Shown here: positions 11,866-22,420 of the stretch, in pieces | How positions within the stretch are numbered: position 1 is the stretch's first letter | How the letters are laid out: every line of letters begins with the position of its first letter | Assembly: GCA_028753945.1 (NCBI GenBank) | Contig: JAPNXP010000008.1 | Span: 1,240,001 to 1,304,000, forward strand | From: Hexactinellida sp. DTS-2022 | Taxonomy: Eukaryota; Porifera; Hexactinellida | Length of the DNA: 64,000 nt | Direction: 5' to 3' | The notes under the pieces: model-generated | What the model saw: only the letters and a program-made list of their open reading frames with translations | The model's database searches: none | What the model was told of the DNA's origin: nothing | Program-made: the position numbers and the translations under genes

Positions 11866-12197
11866 AAAGTGCTGTTTGACGATGTACATGTTGCCCAGTC
11901 AGTTTAATGACCGTTCTTGTGACTTATTTAGCTAATGTTCACTTAATCTCTACTTCAATCTCTACTTCATAATTAGTATTAATTACCATATATGGGTATG
12001 TATATTTGATAACGTCATTGTGGTTAAATGCGATGAGAAATCATTCTCAAAAGTATTTTAGATGTTTCCAGTGTATTTGAAAACCTAAGTTTAGTTTATT
12101 CCATGACGATAGGTAATTCATTTTACGAGCAATTAGAAAGTGAACACTGGAGTGGAAATAGATTAGCAAATAATTCCGTATAATATAGTAGGCCATG
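11866..12197. mobile_element. Terminal fragment of the long-TIR P-type element found at 58327-62960
   Basis: It matches 62621-62960 over its whole length, from GTGCTGTTTGACGATGTAC to the end GGCCATG at 12197. It contains an undisturbed ATAAACTAAACTTAG-type site (minus strand, about 12085-12105). That site is the empty version of the insertion point used by the P-type element at 58447. It abuts the Helitron helicase remnant and appears to interrupt it. Confidence 0.75.
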
Positions 12198-13110
12198 GTT
12201 GGAGTAAGGAGTGGAATGGGGGGAATTAATACTGTATTTACCACATTACTACCTGTGGCAATCTCAGCATCTATCAGAAAACATATCTCACAATTAAGCG
12301 AGTCCCATTGCACGATCCCTCATTAGGATCGAGACCACTCAATGGATTAACAGATGCGAACCTTTTCAGGATTAGTCAATAAGTAGGGACACCATTAGGA
12401 CAAAGTGTATTGAGGAACTCAGTCGGATACATAGCAGCCTGAGTATCATTAACTGAATCAGCACTCAAAAAGGTATCAGCATCTCCAGGTAACAGTTGCA
12501 TGTCGTAATCATTAATGACATCAACCATCATTCTTTGGGGGCATGATGATACGCTGACACATGAACTTCTGATCAAGTTCAACATGTCACCATCAACGGA
12601 TGTAACCATGCCATATGCATGATCCCTCGGAACTACAAATTTATTGTCTAATATGTGAATCATTTGATTCTCATCCTTTGGTTCAGTGCCTTCTCCTACC
12701 CTCAAGAAAAAGTCAGAAAATTAACTGACCTCATGTGATTCCTTGAGATAATTTCTGCAGCTGCATAATAATAGTAAAGTGCATTACCTTAAACATTACC
12801 CTACCTTTTCAGACAGGCTGACACAACAAATTGACTAAAAACACTTCCATACATGATAACCTTGCAACCAAATGGTAAATCACAATAGTACAAGTCCCTC
12901 AATCTCGATCCATTAACTCGGCGACTTACTTATGCTCCATTGGAGCCTCATCCCAAATCAAGAGAGTTGAGCGCTGAATCAGTCTAGCAAGCGAACTCTC
13001 TTTAATATTGTTACGGCAGAGTATTCATTGGTTGAAAGAGGAATTTTCATTCTGGAATGGACTGTGCTACCACTATTAAGAGGAGCGCCACTATTCCTGA
13101 AAAAAGCCAT
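12198..13110 (-). pseudogene. Helitron (PIF1-like) helicase remnant
   Basis: Reading the minus strand from 13110 down: SGAPLNSGSTVHSRMKIPLS, then RLIQRSTLLIWDEAPMEHK (helicase motif II, DEAP), then ELMDRDLRDLYYCDLPFGCK. Next come RVGEGTEPKDENQ and LLPGDADTFLSADSVN with YPTEFLNTLCPNGVP (12376-12705), and DAEIATGSNVVNTVLIPPIP. This order and these motifs match the C-terminal helicase of Helitron Rep/Hel proteins. The Walker A region is missing, a TAA follows MEHK, and several frame changes occur, so it is inactive. A hAT MITE truncates it upstream and a P-type fragment truncates it downstream. Confidence 0.85.
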
Positions 13111-13116
13111 AACTAG

Positions 13117-13759
13117 TAGACCTCTGCTCGGGTCATTTGCGGGTCCCGCACCCGCCCCGCATCTATTGGTGATTGACCCGCCCCGCCCCGAAAATACGAC
13201 TAAATAAACAAATGAACCCGCACTAATCCGCACCTACCTACAATAACCCGCGTCCAATCCGCAACAACCCACACCAACCCGCGATACTCAGTATTCCCAC
13301 CAGGATTATAGAATAGTGTGTGAACACTCGGCACACAATGCGGGCACAAAATATTTACATCCTTAAGGAATAAGAAAGAATCTATACGTTTTGGGCGGAA
13401 ATTTGAAGAGCTAGCTTATTATATGGGATCACGAAATAATTTACTGTACAATTCGTTCGATTCCAAGAATTCTGCCATCTTAAGATTATATTGATCATTC
13501 ATTATGTTTATGAACTATAGAGGGGTACATTGTTACAAATGGTTGGCACTGCACTCGCCAAATACGGCTTTGCGTGAACACTGGCGCTAACTCGCATCAT
13601 CCCGTAGGAAGAATCTCTGACCCGCACCCGCCCCGCAAGACGACACTTTGACCCGAAATCGGCCCACACCAAAAATATTCTGATCCTTTGAACCGCAGGA
13701 ACCCGCCAGTTACGGGTCCCACAATCCGCATTTAATAACCTGCCCCGCGCAGTGCTCTA
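13117..13759. mobile_element. hAT-type MITE rich in ACCCGC motifs
   Basis: The ends TAGACCTCTGCTCGGGTC and, inverted, TAGAGCACTGCGCGGGGC form imperfect TIRs. GGGTC/ACCCGC repeats fill both ends. No convincing 8-bp duplication remains. The element abuts the helicase remnant. Confidence 0.7.
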
Positions 13760-13908
13760 ATATACATATAGATATATCGATATATAGACAGAATACAAAT
13801 ATTTTGCATTAAAAGTATATATTTTCATGACGTCATTTTTGGCATTGACTAAACATATCTGTTATTTTGGTTTGGGGATATATTAGTACTTTTATTGTAT
13901 ATACAGTG

Positions 13909-13950
13909 GAACCTCGTTAATACGAACACCAACGAACGGTTGAAAATTAT
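13909..13950 (+). mobile_element. Mariner-type MITE terminus (fragment)
   Basis: ACAGTGGAACCTCGTTAATA followed by CGAACACC is the same end type as the MITE at 8801. The partner end was not found. Confidence 0.5.
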
Positions 13951-13977
13951 AACCGGGAAATGGGGGAATTTCCCCTT

Positions 13978-15006
13978 GTACTTTTGTATGACAGTTTTAC
14001 TACTATGACAGACATACTATTTCTATTATTAGTACCATGGATGTTCTCTATCCATGACAGTTTTACTACATTACATGCCAGAATTACTACCCTTTGATCT
14101 TGACTTGAGTTCTCATCACGCAACTCTTAGTTCTATTTTCACTATTACTATGCACTTTTAATGGTTTGTTTCTTTCTTTTACTTGACTAAATACAAACAG
14201 TATGTATTCATATACGTATAGGAAAAATTTACTTGATCTTTGCAAATTTTAATTGAATTTGACTTGTTCAATCATCTATTATAATTGACATTTCCACATC
14301 CGCCTTCCCCGTATTCATTATTCACTAGGTTAATTAATATGTATAGCATTGTGAACGGTATAGCAAATAGATAATTATTCTAACATCGGAGATATGACCT
14401 TTTAATGGATTTATCAATACATAACCTTTTGAAAATCTGAGAACATATTAGCTGTCAAAAACCGTACGCTCTACTCAATAATCATTGCATCACTGAAGCT
14501 GTATGTGTAAAAAAAGTTATAGTACGAATATGTATCATGTCAATGAAATCACCAAGTTGATAGCCTGAGGCACGCATTTTATAATTTCGTCTCGCGAATT
14601 TTGTTGAGTTCAATAAATCCCTCGGCAAAATTACATGGGAAAGAAAATTCACAAGCTTTCAATATTCAGAAATATTCATTATTGTTGTGATTTCTTGAAT
14701 CAAAACTATATTTTGTGTACTTTCTTAAAAATTGATGAGTAGAATAAATAATATAAATGAATTACCATTTCCTATATTTGGATATATACTGTTTGTAATT
14801 AGTCAAGTAGAAAGAAAGAAACCACTCATAGTGCATAGTAAGTGTGAAAGTAGAACTAAGAGTTGCGTGATGAGAACTCAAGTCATGATTAAAGGGTAGT
14901 AATTCTGTCATGTAAGGTAGTAAATTTGTCATGGATAGAGAACATCCATGGTACTAGTAATAGAGGTAGTAAGTCTGTCATGGTAGTAAAATGTCATACA
15001 AAGTAC
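13978..15006. mobile_element. Foldback element, 1.03 kb, arms about 230-250 bp
   Basis: GTACTTTTGTATGACAG at the left is mirrored at the right end (TGTCATACAAAGTAC). The arms carry TAGTAAAACTGTCATG motifs and extend to about 14225 and from about 14772. The unpaired middle is AT-rich with no coding frame. It lies directly after a mariner-type end. Confidence 0.8.
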
Positions 15007-15194
15007 TATCAGTATATAAATATACTAGGACGAAATCACTACTCTTGCTCGGTCGCTTCGCCACGTGTGGCACCCCTCATAACAACCGCTTTAAAATTGT
15101 TTTAATAGTATATATCGTGACTCGTTATATAAGGCCATACTACTATGCACTGAATAACTAAACCATGGATTACTTAAAGTATAATATTTAATAG

Positions 15195-15645
15195 CTCACT
15201 AGCGCGCTTCTCCTGCTAGATGGCTTCGCGGCAGGACTCAACCACACGCCAACCGCTTAGCGGTTGATGTGCGGTTTATATACATCTAACATTCATTATA
15301 ATGCGTAAATGGGCCTAAATAGTATAATTTAATAATGTGAATTTTAGTGATTAAGTCATGTAGTAATGACCAAGCATATTGGCAATATGGTGGGACCAAC
15401 GTGTCCGCATCATTAATATGCATGTTCTATTAAATTTCAGATTTTTATATCTTAGAGAGCTGGAATTAAGTGCGATTAAGTGACTTTTCATGCTTCTCGA
15501 ATTATGAAAATGACGTCATAACATGTCGAGGTGCGAGAAATTTTGACTGGAAACCTAAGCTTGTTGGCGGGTGCCAAAAGTTGCCCCTATATGCCAAAAA
15601 TAACATTTGGAAACCGTCCACTTTCTTCAATCAACTCGGAACATA
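15195..15645 (-). mobile_element. Dispersed CGCTTCGC repeat family, copy 1
   Basis: It shares with 56131-56530 and 55216-55514 the ordered blocks ACTAGCGCGCTTC, GTTTATATAC, AGCATATTGGCAAT, GTGTCCGCATCATTAAT, TGTCGAGGTG and CATTTGGAAACCG. On the minus strand it ends CTAG followed by T, which would fit a Helitron 3' end (CTRR inserted before T). No helicase is encoded. Confidence 0.6.
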
Positions 15646-15676
15646 TAAACAATTATATATACATATAGTATATATA

Positions 15677-15970
15677 TGTTACACGCAAATCGTGAAATTG
15701 CCTATTTCATGTATTGGGCAAACAAATTGCTCAATGCGGGTAATGGGCAATTGTATTGTCCATTTCATGGAATAGACATTAGGTCGCTCATTTCATGAAA
15801 TGGTCATTCAAGTATGTTACACGCAAATCGTGAAATTGTCTATTTCATGTATTGGGCAAACAAATTGCTCGATGCGTGTAATGGGTAATTGTATTGTCCA
15901 TTTCATGGATTAGACATTAGGTCGCTCATTTCATGAAATGGTCATTCAAGTATTGCACACTTCATGAAAT
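15677..15970 (+). repeat. Left TIR made of two tandem 138-bp units
   Basis: TGTTACACGCAAATCGTG occurs at 15677 and again at 15815 with nearly identical following sequence (ATTTCATG, TAGGTCGCTC, GGTCATTCAAGTA). The same motifs appear inverted at 18472-18807. Confidence 0.9.
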
Positions 15971-16165
15971 CTCTACCAAGTATTTCTCTACCAAGTACCA
16001 AGTATTTCTACCAAGTATTTCCAAGTATTCTACCAGTTCTACCAAGTATTTCCAAGTATTCTACCAAGTATTTCAAATATAATTTCTCCAAGTATTTCTC
16101 TACCAAGTATTCTCTTCCAAGTATTTCTCTAGCAAGTATTTCAAATATAATCAATTTTCAACACC
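15960..16165 (+). repeat. Degenerate AAGTATTTCTCTACC array
   Basis: CCAAGTATTTC with variable CTCTA/TCTA spacers recurs about ten times directly inside the left TIR. A subterminal transposase-binding array is possible but not shown. Confidence 0.75.
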
Positions 16166-16343
16166 ACTAATTAAATATAACAATGTTGTCCTAATAACAC
16201 GTTACTTCAATATAATCAATTTTCAACACAATCTATAATAATGCTTATAATTACATACAAGGCATATAAAAGTATTCTTCATTTATAAATGATTTCAATC
16301 CGGAAATATCAATGCTTTCGTTTTTCATTTTGGTGGATTAATA

Positions 16344-18338
16344 TTGGATATGGAGGGTATAGTGGCAGAAAATCAAACTATATGGGATAAGAATTATGAA
16401 AAATATGTTATCGTTGTATTAAGAAGAGGAAAAACAGGCAGATCTCTTCCAAGAGAAGATTACAATATTTTGAATGTTTATTCCTTAGTAAGTATTGGAT
16501 CTGTTACTAAGGTTACTAAACGGAATGGAAAATATATGGCAACAAAAGAGGAAGTTATTAATGTAATCTTTTCTATGCATATCGCAACAGGTCATGGAGG
16601 TGAAAAGAAAACTCACAAAAAGATACAAGATAAATTTGCCAATATCCCACGTTACCTTGTCCAGGAATATATAAAACGTTGCGAAAGATGTGCAGAGAAG
16701 AGATCAAGACGAGAGACTGCTTCTGGAGTAGTTATACATCCTCTAACAGTGAAAGACTTAAATGAACGTGGTCAGGTGGATCTTGTTGATATGCAAACTA
16801 ACAAAGATGGTAATTACCGTTTTATATTGCACTACATAGAATATCTAACAAAATTCCATGTTATTCGTCCTCTACAAAGAAAAACAGCTACAAAAGTTGC
16901 AAATCAATTGCTTTTGATATTCCTAGACTTTGGTGCACCACATATCCTACAATCAGATAATGGTCGTGAATTTACGGGACAAGTGATTCACGAACTTTCA
17001 ACTCTTTGGCCAGAACTTATTCTTGTGAATGGACGTCCCCGTCATCCCCAAAGTCAAGGATCAGTCGAGCGGAGCAATGGTGATATGAAGAATCAATTGA
17101 TGGCTTGGATGCGAGATAATAATACATCCAAATGGAGCTATGGGATCCGTTTTGTGCAATTGTCTATGAACACTTCATTTCATGAAACAATCGGAATGGA
17201 ACCGTATAAAGCACTGACTGGTAACAAACCACGGTGTGGATTGAAAAGTATTCTGCCAACAGATTTTCTTGATAAAATAGGTACAGGTATATTGGAAGAA
17301 GATCTTGAACTTCAAATCTGTGAAGTTGAAAACGGGGATATTAATTCTAATAATCCAGAAACAATAGTTTCGCCTGGTGATGGTAATCTTGATGATGAAA
17401 GTACTCATTCACTTCCAATGGCCCCAACTTCACTGGACGATGAAACTGCTCACCTACTTCCAATGGCCCCAACTTCAATGGACGATGAAACTGCTCATCT
17501 ACTTCCAATGGCCCCAACTTCAATGGACGATGAAACTGCTCATCTACTTCCAATGGACCCAACTTCAATGGACGATGAAACTGCTCATCTACTTCCAATG
17601 GCCCCAACTTCAATGGACGATGAAACTGCTCATCTACTTCCAATGGACCCAACTTCAATGGACGATGAAACTGCTCATCTACTTCCAATGGCCCCAACTT
17701 CAATGGACGATGAAACTGCTCATCTACTTCCAGCGAACACGACTGCACTAGACCATAACAGTGCTGAAGCAATTTTTGGTGATATAATACAGGAAAAAGA
17801 TCCAGAATTACATCATACAACTGTTTCAAATTCTCAACACTCGGGCCTTAGTGGTAATGAAAGCCATCCGGCAAAACGTGCACGAATAGAAGCTTGCAAA
17901 GGTATTGAAAAACAAGCGAAAAAAATGATTGCACGCAGTACTTGCACCCTCCGTCCACTTCGTATCAGTGATAGTGTTGCTGTGCCTGTATCCCAGTTTG
18001 ATCGGAGCAAAGGTGATCCACCAAATATTATTGGGCTTGTTTTGGAATTTGATCAAAGAGGTTATCGAATAGGAACCAGAAGTGCAAAAATAAGAGGCCG
18101 ACTAGCAAGAAATCAAATTGAGTTTATTAAATTTACAGGAATGAAGTTAGAAGATATACCAGATGGAGAATTATCGATTCGCGAAATTGTTCGAGCACAG
18201 AGTATATGTGGTGGTCAGGGATTTCGTAGATGTCATTGCAAGAGCAATTGTTTAACAAAACGTTGTTCATGTTTGAAGGCCGGGCTAAAATGCAACAGCG
18301 CTTGTCATGGGAAAGGATCATGTGACAATATAGATTAG
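16344..18338 (+). CDS. KRBA2/SCAND3-like integrase-type transposase with CXC-like C-terminus (664 aa)
   Basis: One open frame. An HHCC zinc-binding domain comes first (H79, H84, C113, C116). Next is a DDE integrase core: GQVDLVDM with D146 (or D149), LQSDNGREF with D205, and HPQSQGSVERSN with E242, a 36-residue D-E spacing. Residues 359-463 are seven 15-residue repeats of MAPTSMDDETAHLLP type. A possible nuclear basic segment (AKRARIEACK) follows. The last 45 residues (620-664) are a Cys-rich module, CHCKSNCLTKRCSCLKAG then KCNSACHGKGSC, of the CXC (tesmin-like) kind. Vertebrate KRBA2 and SCAND3 contain related integrase cores. The gene is centred between matching TIRs, so it is the element's own transposase. 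All key residues are present and it may be active. The start Met follows an AT-rich leader; no intron is needed. Confidence 0.88.
   Translation: MDMEGIVAENQTIWDKNYEKYVIVVLRRGKTGRSLPREDYNILNVYSLVSIGSVTKVTKRNGKYMATKEEVINVIFSMHIATGHGGEKKTHKKIQDKFANIPRYLVQEYIKRCERCAEKRSRRETASGVVIHPLTVKDLNERGQVDLVDMQTNKDGNYRFILHYIEYLTKFHVIRPLQRKTATKVANQLLLIFLDFGAPHILQSDNGREFTGQVIHELSTLWPELILVNGRPRHPQSQGSVERSNGDMKNQLMAWMRDNNTSKWSYGIRFVQLSMNTSFHETIGMEPYKALTGNKPRCGLKSILPTDFLDKIGTGILEEDLELQICEVENGDINSNNPETIVSPGDGNLDDESTHSLPMAPTSLDDETAHLLPMAPTSMDDETAHLLPMAPTSMDDETAHLLPMDPTSMDDETAHLLPMAPTSMDDETAHLLPMDPTSMDDETAHLLPMAPTSMDDETAHLLPANTTALDHNSAEAIFGDIIQEKDPELHHTTVSNSQHSGLSGNESHPAKRARIEACKGIEKQAKKMIARSTCTLRPLRISDSVAVPVSQFDRSKGDPPNIIGLVLEFDQRGYRIGTRSAKIRGRLARNQIEFIKFTGMKLEDIPDGELSIREIVRAQSICGGQGFRRCHCKSNCLTKRCSCLKAGLKCNSACHGKGSCDNID
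17418..17732 (+). repeat. Seven copies of a 45-bp coding minisatellite
   Basis: Unit ATGGCCCCAACTTCAATGGA and the next 25 bases. Copies alternate GCC/GAC at codon 2 (MAP versus MDP), giving a 90-bp higher-order period. Because 45 is a multiple of 3, repeat number can change without shifting the frame. Confidence 0.92.
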
Positions 18339-18829
18339 TCCGAGTTGAAAACAGCTAGACAACATTGTTGTGTTATTTAAATAATATCATGTGCTACCCA
18401 ATTTTAATGTCTATTTAATGAGGGGGTTGGGGGGGGGGGAATTTTCTAGAAATCGTTAGATAAACAGCATTGCACATTTCATGAAGTGTGCAATACTTGA
18501 ATGACCATTTCATGAAATGAGCGACCTAATGTCTATTCCATGAAATGGAAAATACAATTGCCTATTACACGCATTGAACAATTTGGTGGCCCAATACATG
18601 AAATAGGCAATTTCACGAATTGCGTGCAACTTATATAAAAAGCATTACACATTTCGTGAAGTGTGTAATGCTTGAATGACCATTTCATGTATTGGGCAAA
18701 CAAATTGCTAAATACTTGAAATGGACAATACAATTGCCCATTACCCGCATTGAGCAATTTGTTTGCCCAATACATAAAATAGGCAATTTCACGATTTGCG
18801 TGTAACATATACACATACACACCGCCAGA

Positions 18830-19015
18830 TCGTGTCCCTAAATCTCACATATTTAGGGACATATGTCCCCAAATACTCCATAAAAACACACTTTTATGGT
18901 GAATTTCCTTATAGGGAATTTAGCTTTTTTTTTACCTAAATTGTGTTGTAAAAAAAGCTAAACTTATAAATATGTCCCTAAATGTTACATTCAGAGACAT
19001 GCTTTTAGACATATA
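18830..19015. repeat. GTCCCTAAAT inverted repeats
   Basis: GTGTCCCTAAATCTCACATA with TTTAGGGACATATG, then further inverted copies to about 19010, form nested hairpins. It resembles the GTCCTTATATC cluster at 7240-7500. Confidence 0.6.
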
Positions 19016-19181
19016 CAGGTTTGTGTTTTAATAGTATAGATATATGAATATTTAACTAACTGAGGTATTATATGATTTTTAATTTAATAATATCAAAAAT
19101 GAATATTTGTATTAATAATGTATAAATAGTATGTAGCTACAAACCCCAAATCATTGTAAGAATAGGTAATTATCATATAAT

Positions 19182-19395
19182 TTAGTGTTTTAAATTCATT
19201 CTACTATTAGCTTCTTTAACTTTCCTAATTCTTCTCCTCTTGATGTTCGAACTGTGATGTTTTACTTTATTAGATAGTATACAATTAGTCTTGCAAGCCA
19301 GTATATTTTGTAACACATCCCAACCGAATGAATTCACCTGTACATCGCTCTCTCCAATTTCATTTTGACTCTTCTCGATGATGTTGATAGACATT
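19182..19395 (-). pseudogene. C-terminal fragment of a P-type transposase
   Basis: The minus-strand peptide SFGWDVLQNILACKTNCILS followed by NKVK matches the C-terminus of the P-type protein at 58593 (FGWDYLKRILTITSNCIIAN). Nothing upstream of it survives and no CATAGCC terminus is adjacent. Confidence 0.65.
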
Positions 19396-19544
19396 TATGT
19401 AAGTATCTTGCGAGATTGTCCAGGTATCAATTTATAGTGTGATTCTAGTAAAAATCGTTATCGTAGGGTCCTACTTTAGTTTTTTATTATTAGGTGCACA
19501 GTTCTAAAATCGTTCTGTCGGATTTCCGTCCTGCCGTACACGTT

Positions 19545-19732
19545 GGTCACACCAGATTGCCAATCTTTATTGATTACGTCATCATCGCATGATGACGTAA
19601 TCAATAAATGTCAATTGTTAAATTTAACTATTTTATGCCAATTTCAGCAATAATTAACGTTATAACTATAAATTTAATCAAACACCAACCGCGAAGCCAA
19701 CTAGCAAGCTAAGCTCGGTAGTTTATATTAAG
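19545..19732 (+). mobile_element. Dispersed CGCTTCGC repeat family, diverged copy
   Basis: Contains GGTCACACCAGATTGCCAAT and ends ACCAACCGCGAAGCC...TAGCAAGCTAAGCTCGGTAG followed by T. This is the inverse order of the copy at 15195. It includes the perfect palindrome at 19566-19608. Confidence 0.5.
19566..19608. repeat. Perfect 20-bp-arm palindrome
   Basis: TTTATTGATTACGTCATCAT, then CGC, then the exact inverse. Confidence 0.9.
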
Positions 19733-20801
19733 ACCCACTTATTTTGTGTCTCTCTTCGATTTACACTCAGATAACACATTAAAACTTGATTCGGACTTTG
19801 ATAACTTCATATAAGAATGACTGCGTAACTTGCAATAAATGCTAAGCTTTGCAAAGTTCTCAAATCAAAGACTATATCCGAGGTGTTTAGTTTGAATCAC
19901 TATCTGTAAGATGTTGTAAGATTGGTTCTGTAACTACTATTTTTGTTCTTCTACATGGGTTCCCAAGATTTTTTTCACTGGTTAAAAACCTGATACCTGG
20001 AAATTTGGTGGTGCTCACCCAGGACATACCTAAGTCTGATGGATTCTATTGAGCCCGACTTTTCTACTCTATAAGGACCACATAATGGCTATTGAATGTT
20101 TTAATATCCATTTTGTTGTCCTTATTTGGGCTTTATGTGGTTCTAATGTATGTGGTCCTTAGCTATTAAATGGTCAGTTTTAATTTAATACGGACCAGTC
20201 GGTATTTATATACATTTCAAATTATAAATGCACATGTGCATTCACAACAATTTAATTTTTAAATTACTATTATGATCATTGCGCCACTTGCTCTAGAGTC
20301 TTGACCACTAGATTAGCATTTCGGGGAGAGGTTTTTGATAGGGCTACTCGCATGTCGTGAGAAATATCCAGCCGGCTACGGTACTATTCTTTAATTTGTA
20401 CCAAGGTAGAAAACCTTCACGAAGGTAGGTTGTGGTAAATGGGACCGGGACGGTCCATGCCCTCTTTGAAAAGGTCGGGAAACTCACAGAACACAAAAGT
20501 AATTAATTAATATAGTCGAGTAGTCAGAATGAACTTGCATATTATAACTACATAAAAAGACTTGATTTTGAAATGTTGAATGTTCACTTCACTGGTTGTC
20601 CCATGCACCCTCGCTCCTTGTCCCGTGGAACCCCAAGGAGATCGTGCACCCCAACTGGGGAACCACTGTTCTACAAATGTAGCAAAAATTTAACTATCGC
20701 TCTGAAGGATTGTTTTTCCTTTAAAGATGTGTTTGTATTATTAAATAAATTGAATTTTTTGAGAGTTTTTAATGGTGCTCTGTTTCAAATTTTGACAATA
20801 T
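19733..20801. other. Intergenic DNA
   Basis: No gene is recognised. At 20589-20675, ACTGGTTGTCCCATGCACCC with TTGGGGTTCC and TGGGGAACCACTG resembles a very short hAT-type MITE end pair. Confidence 0.4.
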
Positions 20802-20838
20802 GTGATATGATAATGTGTAATACACATTATCATATCAC
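20802..20838. repeat. Perfect 18-bp-arm palindrome
   Basis: GTGATATGATAATGTGTA, one spacer base, then the exact inverse. Confidence 0.9.
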
Positions 20839-21777
20839 CTATTGTAAAATGCTTGCGGCCATCATCTGGTATAATCCAAAATGGTATTCTAAGGGGTCGT
20901 TTTGATGAAAAGATCTGAGGACATAATCGAAACCAAGGTGATTGACTATTTCATAAGCCAAATTATTGAAAGTTTGAAACTAGTGATGGTTTGCTTGCTA
21001 AGTTTGTCATTGTCTGGAGTCTCCTGCCATTGATCAAGCCATTAAATATTCTTAATTACTACCCAAATCTGGAATCAATGTTCGTGAGTGGAATAGAATA
21101 TTCGTCTCTCTCTCTCAACTTTATTCCTTTAACAACAGGTATATTTACATTGAAGATTTTCAAAATTAGTAGTTTTTGTAATAAATTATGATGTTTGGTA
21201 CCTGAAATTCGTTCTTGTTAATGCTGGATATCGAGAGCTGCAGCAGTAGAATCGTCAAAAATTATCAATGCTAGCCTGTAGCCAATAAGATTTTGTTCTG
21301 AGACAAGGAGCTAATTTAAGAACAGTAGTTTCCTCAGATTTTTACAGTTGACGTATATTTTCAAATGAGGCAATGCTTGTAATATTGAAATCATCAAACT
21401 GAGGAAATCGAAACGTTTTGTCTCTTTCAGGATATCCGGTCGGATAACCGGATAATATGTTAGAAATTTAAAAACAATGCAATTTTGGCCATTTTCCGTA
21501 ATTATCCATTAAGTGGAAAAATCGTCCCTGCCATTTGCCACTTTAGGCATAAAATGGAACTGTTACTGTAGAAAATATTCGTATTTGTTAGAAATTATGT
21601 ACCTAGACTAATTTGGTCTCGTCCTATTCCAATCTGAAATATGAATTTGTATATTCATTTTGCCTCATAGTTATCTGAAAAGATATAGTTAGCACATTTT
21701 ATAGTTTATGAGTTTATCACGCCATAAAGATTTTAATTAATGCAATTACTGTTTTATTATACTTAACCATAGCCTAC
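20839..21777. other. Intergenic DNA upstream of a P-type element
   Basis: No gene is recognised. Positions 21771-21777 (ACTTAAC) are the left target duplication of the next element. Confidence 0.5.
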
Positions 21778-22420
21778 TATACATAAAGCCTCACAGTAAA
21801 TATGATATCTGGACCAGGGATGTGGTCGCCGCCGGGAAACGAAAATTTATGGTATTGCAACTTTTAGATCAAATATAGTGACTTACTGCTTAAAAACAGC
21901 TACCTCAATAACTAGCAACTGTAATAAAGTAATACGTATACTCTCATTATACCATTAATCTTGTTACTTTGTGAGTTTGAATACAGTCACATAACATACA
22001 CAATACATAAACTACTAGAAAACCCCTATTTACTCTGGTAGATATAGTTACTTCACATAAGACAACTAACTCGTATCTAAATAATCAGGAATCGAACTTT
22101 TTCAATTTCCGCTTTTCTAATCCCTTTAAAGTTTAAAGTAAGGCTCGAATTGTAATTCTTGACAAGATTTGCAATTAGACAATTTGCTTCACTCCGAACG
22201 AGACTTGATAGAATGGTTGAACCTTTCACATTACAAGAAGGACAAGCAGTTCTCCAAACTTCAAAACCACTATCAAGACCAGTTAGGGAGCCAAAAGCAA
22301 GTGTTACTAGAATCTTTCTAGTTTGACCTTCTATCAACAGGGACATAAGTTCACCATTACTTTGGGTTATGGTTAGAATCTTCCAAACAATAATTAAAGA
22401 TTCCAATGCAAGCTCTGAAG

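Larger units (their letters stand above)
15677..18807 (+). mobile_element. Complete integrase-type DNA transposon (3131 bp) with long TIRs and TSD TATA
   Basis: The ends are TGTTACACGCAAATCGTG and its inverse at 18790-18807, so the element starts TG and ends CA. The direct repeat TATA flanks it at 15673-15676 and 18808-18811. The left TIR (15677-15970) holds two copies of a 138-bp unit in direct order. The right TIR (about 18472-18807) holds the inverse, also as two blocks. Inside the left TIR lies an AAGTATTTCTCTACC array. One uninterrupted transposase gene fills the middle. TG...CA ends, a 4-bp duplication and an integrase-type enzyme fit the Ginger superfamily. Confidence 0.9.

Noticed and set aside
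12047..12313. Independent small gene on the minus strand
   Set aside because: Its recognisable part (DAEIATGSNVVNTVLIPP) belongs to the Helitron helicase; the rest is the adjoining P-type repeat.
17347..17829. Long open frames on both strands over the 45-bp repeats
   Set aside because: The repeat unit is a multiple of three and lacks stops in several frames, so these are by-products of the transposase gene.
20573..20905. 110-codon plus-strand frame
   Set aside because: It crosses MITE-like sequence and a perfect palindrome, and no domain is recognisable.
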